64,000 nucleotides of DNA from Solea solea (taxonomy: Eukaryota > Chordata > Actinopteri > Pleuronectiformes > Soleidae). The notes below the pieces were generated by a model, which made no database searches, was not told the origin of the DNA, and was given only the letters and a program-made list of their open reading frames with translations. Below, piece after piece: positions 63,501 through 64,000 of the stretch (the stretch's first letter is position 1; the number at the start of each line of letters is the position of its first letter). Made by a program: the position numbers and the translations under genes. The DNA is taken from contig NC_081148.1 in NCBI RefSeq assembly GCF_958295425.1, forward strand, positions 14,516,958 through 14,580,957, given 5' to 3'.

Positions 63501-64000
63501 GTCTGTCATCACATTTATTGATGTAATTTATTAAAGAAAATATGCAGTCTCTGTGAATATGAGCCATTTTCATGACAGAAATAGGTCAGTCAGTCATCAT
63601 CTACCGCTTTATCCTCCACCAGAGGGTCGCGGGGGGTGCTGTGCCAATCTCAGCTACATCGGGCGATAGTCGTATAGAAATAGGTAATAATTTAAATTAT
63701 TCTGTTGAAATATACTAGCAGACGGTACCACAAACCTTGCTGTCTGAGTGTTGTTGAGGAGCAGTCCACGCCAGCTGAGACGTGTTTTGTTTGGCTTTCT
63801 TGACATTCTCATCCTCACTCACAGGGTGTTCCTTGCTGTTGATCACAGATTTGCAGAAAAACCCGCATGTGGGGAGGAAATAATTCTTCTTATTAGGTTA
63901 AGATTAACTTCCATCTGTGTTTGTTTTAGTGTGTAGATGTTTATTCATACTCACTGGGAGTTGTTTGGTTCATGGCATCTTTTCTCACAGGTATGATCAC
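59973..64000 (-). CDS. eif2ak2: PKR-type eIF2-alpha kinase (partial, 14 exons, 5' end outside window)
   Basis: Interferon-inducible cytoplasmic kinase that binds double-stranded RNA and phosphorylates eIF2-alpha to stop translation (role from family knowledge). Exons on the minus strand, 5' to 3': 64000-63955 (partial), 63862-63736, 63482-63412, 63104-63032, 62838-62792, 62695-62608, 62440-62391, 62293-62174, 62051-61923, 61850-61646, 60798-60655, 60557-60459, 60264-60202, 60119-59973. Phases agree at every junction and give about 468 residues. In that numbering: dsRBD end 1-47, serine-rich linker to about 165, glycine loop GKGGFGRV at 179-186, catalytic Lys 201, helix-C Glu 212, HRDLK 314-318, DFG 334-336, APE 363-365. 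The acidic/serine kinase insert and the [10 protein letters not shown] activation segment fit eIF2-alpha kinases. The dsRBD favours PKR over the fish Z-DNA kinase PKZ. All introns are GT-AG except the acceptor before 63862, which reads GG. Confidence 0.85.
60655..62293 (-). CDS. eif2ak2: Kinase exons encoding the N-lobe, kinase insert, catalytic and activation loops
   Basis: Exon 62293-62174 carries the ATP-binding glycine loop ([15 protein letters not shown]) and the lysine motif YYAVKVV. Exon 62051-61923 carries helix C ([11 protein letters not shown]), then [11 protein letters not shown] and an acidic insert ([16 protein letters not shown]). Exon 61850-61646 carries the hinge ([10 protein letters not shown]), TLESWI and HIHRDLK. 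Exon 60798-60655 opens with PPNIMF and holds VDFG, then the activation segment [14 protein letters not shown] with threonines where PKR autophosphorylates. No catalytic residue is missing, so the kinase is expected to be active. The 847-bp intron 61645-60799 contains a SINE. Confidence 0.88.
61013..61545 (+). mobile_element. tRNA-like SINE copy in a kinase intron, interrupted
   Basis: Same family as the copy at 16.6 kb, antisense to the host kinase gene in its 847-bp intron. It has GTGTAGTGGTTAGCA (A-box-like, 61019-61033), GGTTTGACCCC (B-box-like, 61061-61071), GTTTGCATGTTCTCC, CCTCCCACAGTCCAAAAAC, then after an interruption CCTGTGATGG, GTCCAGGGTGTACCCC and a GATGGATGG tail. The 5' boundary is approximate and no clear target duplication is visible. 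Confidence 0.75.
61191..61397. mobile_element. hAT-like fragment nested in the SINE
   Basis: The SINE breaks off after CACTCTAAAT and resumes near TTGTTTGTCTGTATATG. The inserted sequence starts CAGCCTTTCTAAAAGTGTGG, then CCAGACCACTGGTGGTCCGTGAG. This resembles the CAGxGGTTCTCAAAGTGTGG ends of hAT elements. No matching right terminal repeat is evident, so the element may be truncated. It includes a short TGTC repeat near 61300-61320. Confidence 0.5.
62391..63482 (-). CDS. eif2ak2: Kinase exons encoding the serine/acidic interdomain linker
   Basis: Five short exons (63482-63412, 63104-63032, 62838-62792, 62695-62608, 62440-62391) join the dsRBD to the kinase domain. They encode Ser/Glu/Asp-rich, probably disordered sequence without a known domain. 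Phases alternate 0-to-2 and 2-to-0. The first and third exons share S-x-SE-x-DA (TASEDDAA and NVSESDAS). The second and fourth both end SNP-x-K-x-Q and both use the uncommon donor GTCTG after the same AAGGxTCAG context. This looks like tandem duplication of an exon pair. Linker length is expected to vary among PKR orthologues, so these exons are harder to confirm by homology than the kinase part, but the reading frame stays open across all five. Confidence 0.7.
62512..62575. repeat. Dispersed teleost repeat fragment in a kinase intron
   Basis: CAGATGCTTTTATACAAGGT and GATTCACA resemble the common fish repeat phrase GCAGATGCTTTTATCCAAAG with CGACTTACA. It is short and diverged and lies in the intron 62607-62441. 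Confidence 0.5.
63168..63360. repeat. Dispersed teleost repeat in a kinase intron
   Basis: The phrases CCTTTTCTAGTCTTGATGAC, CTCAAAGCTGCTTTACAC, CCATTCACATGCACAG and GAGCAATTTGGAGTTTCTTG follow the order of a widespread teleost repeat (CGCTTTTCTAGTCTT...CAAAGCGCTTTTACAC...GAGCAATTTGGGGTT). It fills most of the 307-bp intron 63411-63105. Boundaries are approximate. Confidence 0.65.
63587..63675 (-). mobile_element. 5'-truncated SINE tail with exact 10-bp target duplication
   Basis: The reverse complement reads as the 3' end of the same SINE family (GCGACCCTCTGGTGGAGGAT, then AAGCGGTAGATGATGACTGA). AGAAATAGGT occurs exactly at both edges (63577-63586 and 63676-63685). The copy lies in the 253-bp kinase intron 63735-63483 in the same orientation as the gene. 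Confidence 0.8.
63736..64000 (-). CDS. eif2ak2: Kinase exons encoding the C-terminal half of a dsRBD
   Basis: Exon 64000-63955 ends with KRCHEPNNS and has a good donor (GTGAGT at 63954). The next coding block (63862-63736) reads [13 protein letters not shown], then [14 protein letters not shown]. This matches the F-x-C-(V/I)N-G, KKxAK and AA-LAW pattern of a dsRBD second half, with the RNA-contacting lysines kept. The loop that is usually GPPH is EPNN, and the usual G-x-G before the lysines is SEDEN, so RNA binding may be weakened (inference). The expected intron end at 63864-63863 is GG instead of AG. An in-frame AG lies at 63837-63836, and its use would drop FFCKSVINS from the domain. The two AGs further upstream (TAATAAG and AAGAAG) shift the frame into an early stop. 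Confidence 0.65.

Overview
The window looks like nuclear DNA of a bony fish, most likely a percomorph-type teleost. The evidence is spliced genes with GT-AG introns of 70-850 bp, abundant CA/GT and TA microsatellites, and several interspersed repeats I recognise as teleost families: a tRNA-like SINE ending in a GATGG tail, hAT-type elements with 8-bp target duplications, and an L2/CR1/Rex-type LINE fragment. No bacterial, organellar or viral gene was seen.

Only one gene is secure. It lies on the minus strand at the right edge (59973-64000, 5' end outside the window) and encodes an interferon-pathway eIF2-alpha kinase of the PKR type (eif2ak2). Fourteen exons can be placed with consistent phases. 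They encode the end of a double-stranded-RNA-binding domain (dsRBD), a serine-rich linker made of a duplicated exon pair, and a complete kinase domain with all catalytic motifs. Three features are odd. The dsRBD exon lacks the AG acceptor where family comparison predicts it. The linker exon pairs look like a tandem duplication. The last exon appears to run directly into a LINE reverse-transcriptase fragment, which may supply the C-terminal tail.

The left 59 kb has no convincing conventional protein-coding gene. It holds non-coding DNA with microsatellites, decayed repeats and scattered islands that look like conserved regulatory sequence. RFX X-box palindromes recur, including two perfect 14-bp copies, with a concentration at 29.7-35.8 kb and a tight pair at 11.5 kb. 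A perfect 34-bp inverted repeat with a 4-bp loop lies at 3.1 kb. A 43-codon minus-strand ORF at 24.6-24.8 kb encodes a basic N-terminus followed by one strongly hydrophobic helix, and a well-formed poly(A) signal follows it. This is the best candidate for an undescribed micropeptide gene.

Mobile elements are densest at 50-64 kb: a 416-bp hAT MITE (50.6 kb), a TIR MITE (54.5 kb), a 1.5-kb hAT element with a perfect 8-bp duplication (57.1 kb), and SINE copies inside kinase introns. All identifications were made by eye. Repeat families were named from remembered consensus features and not from a database search.
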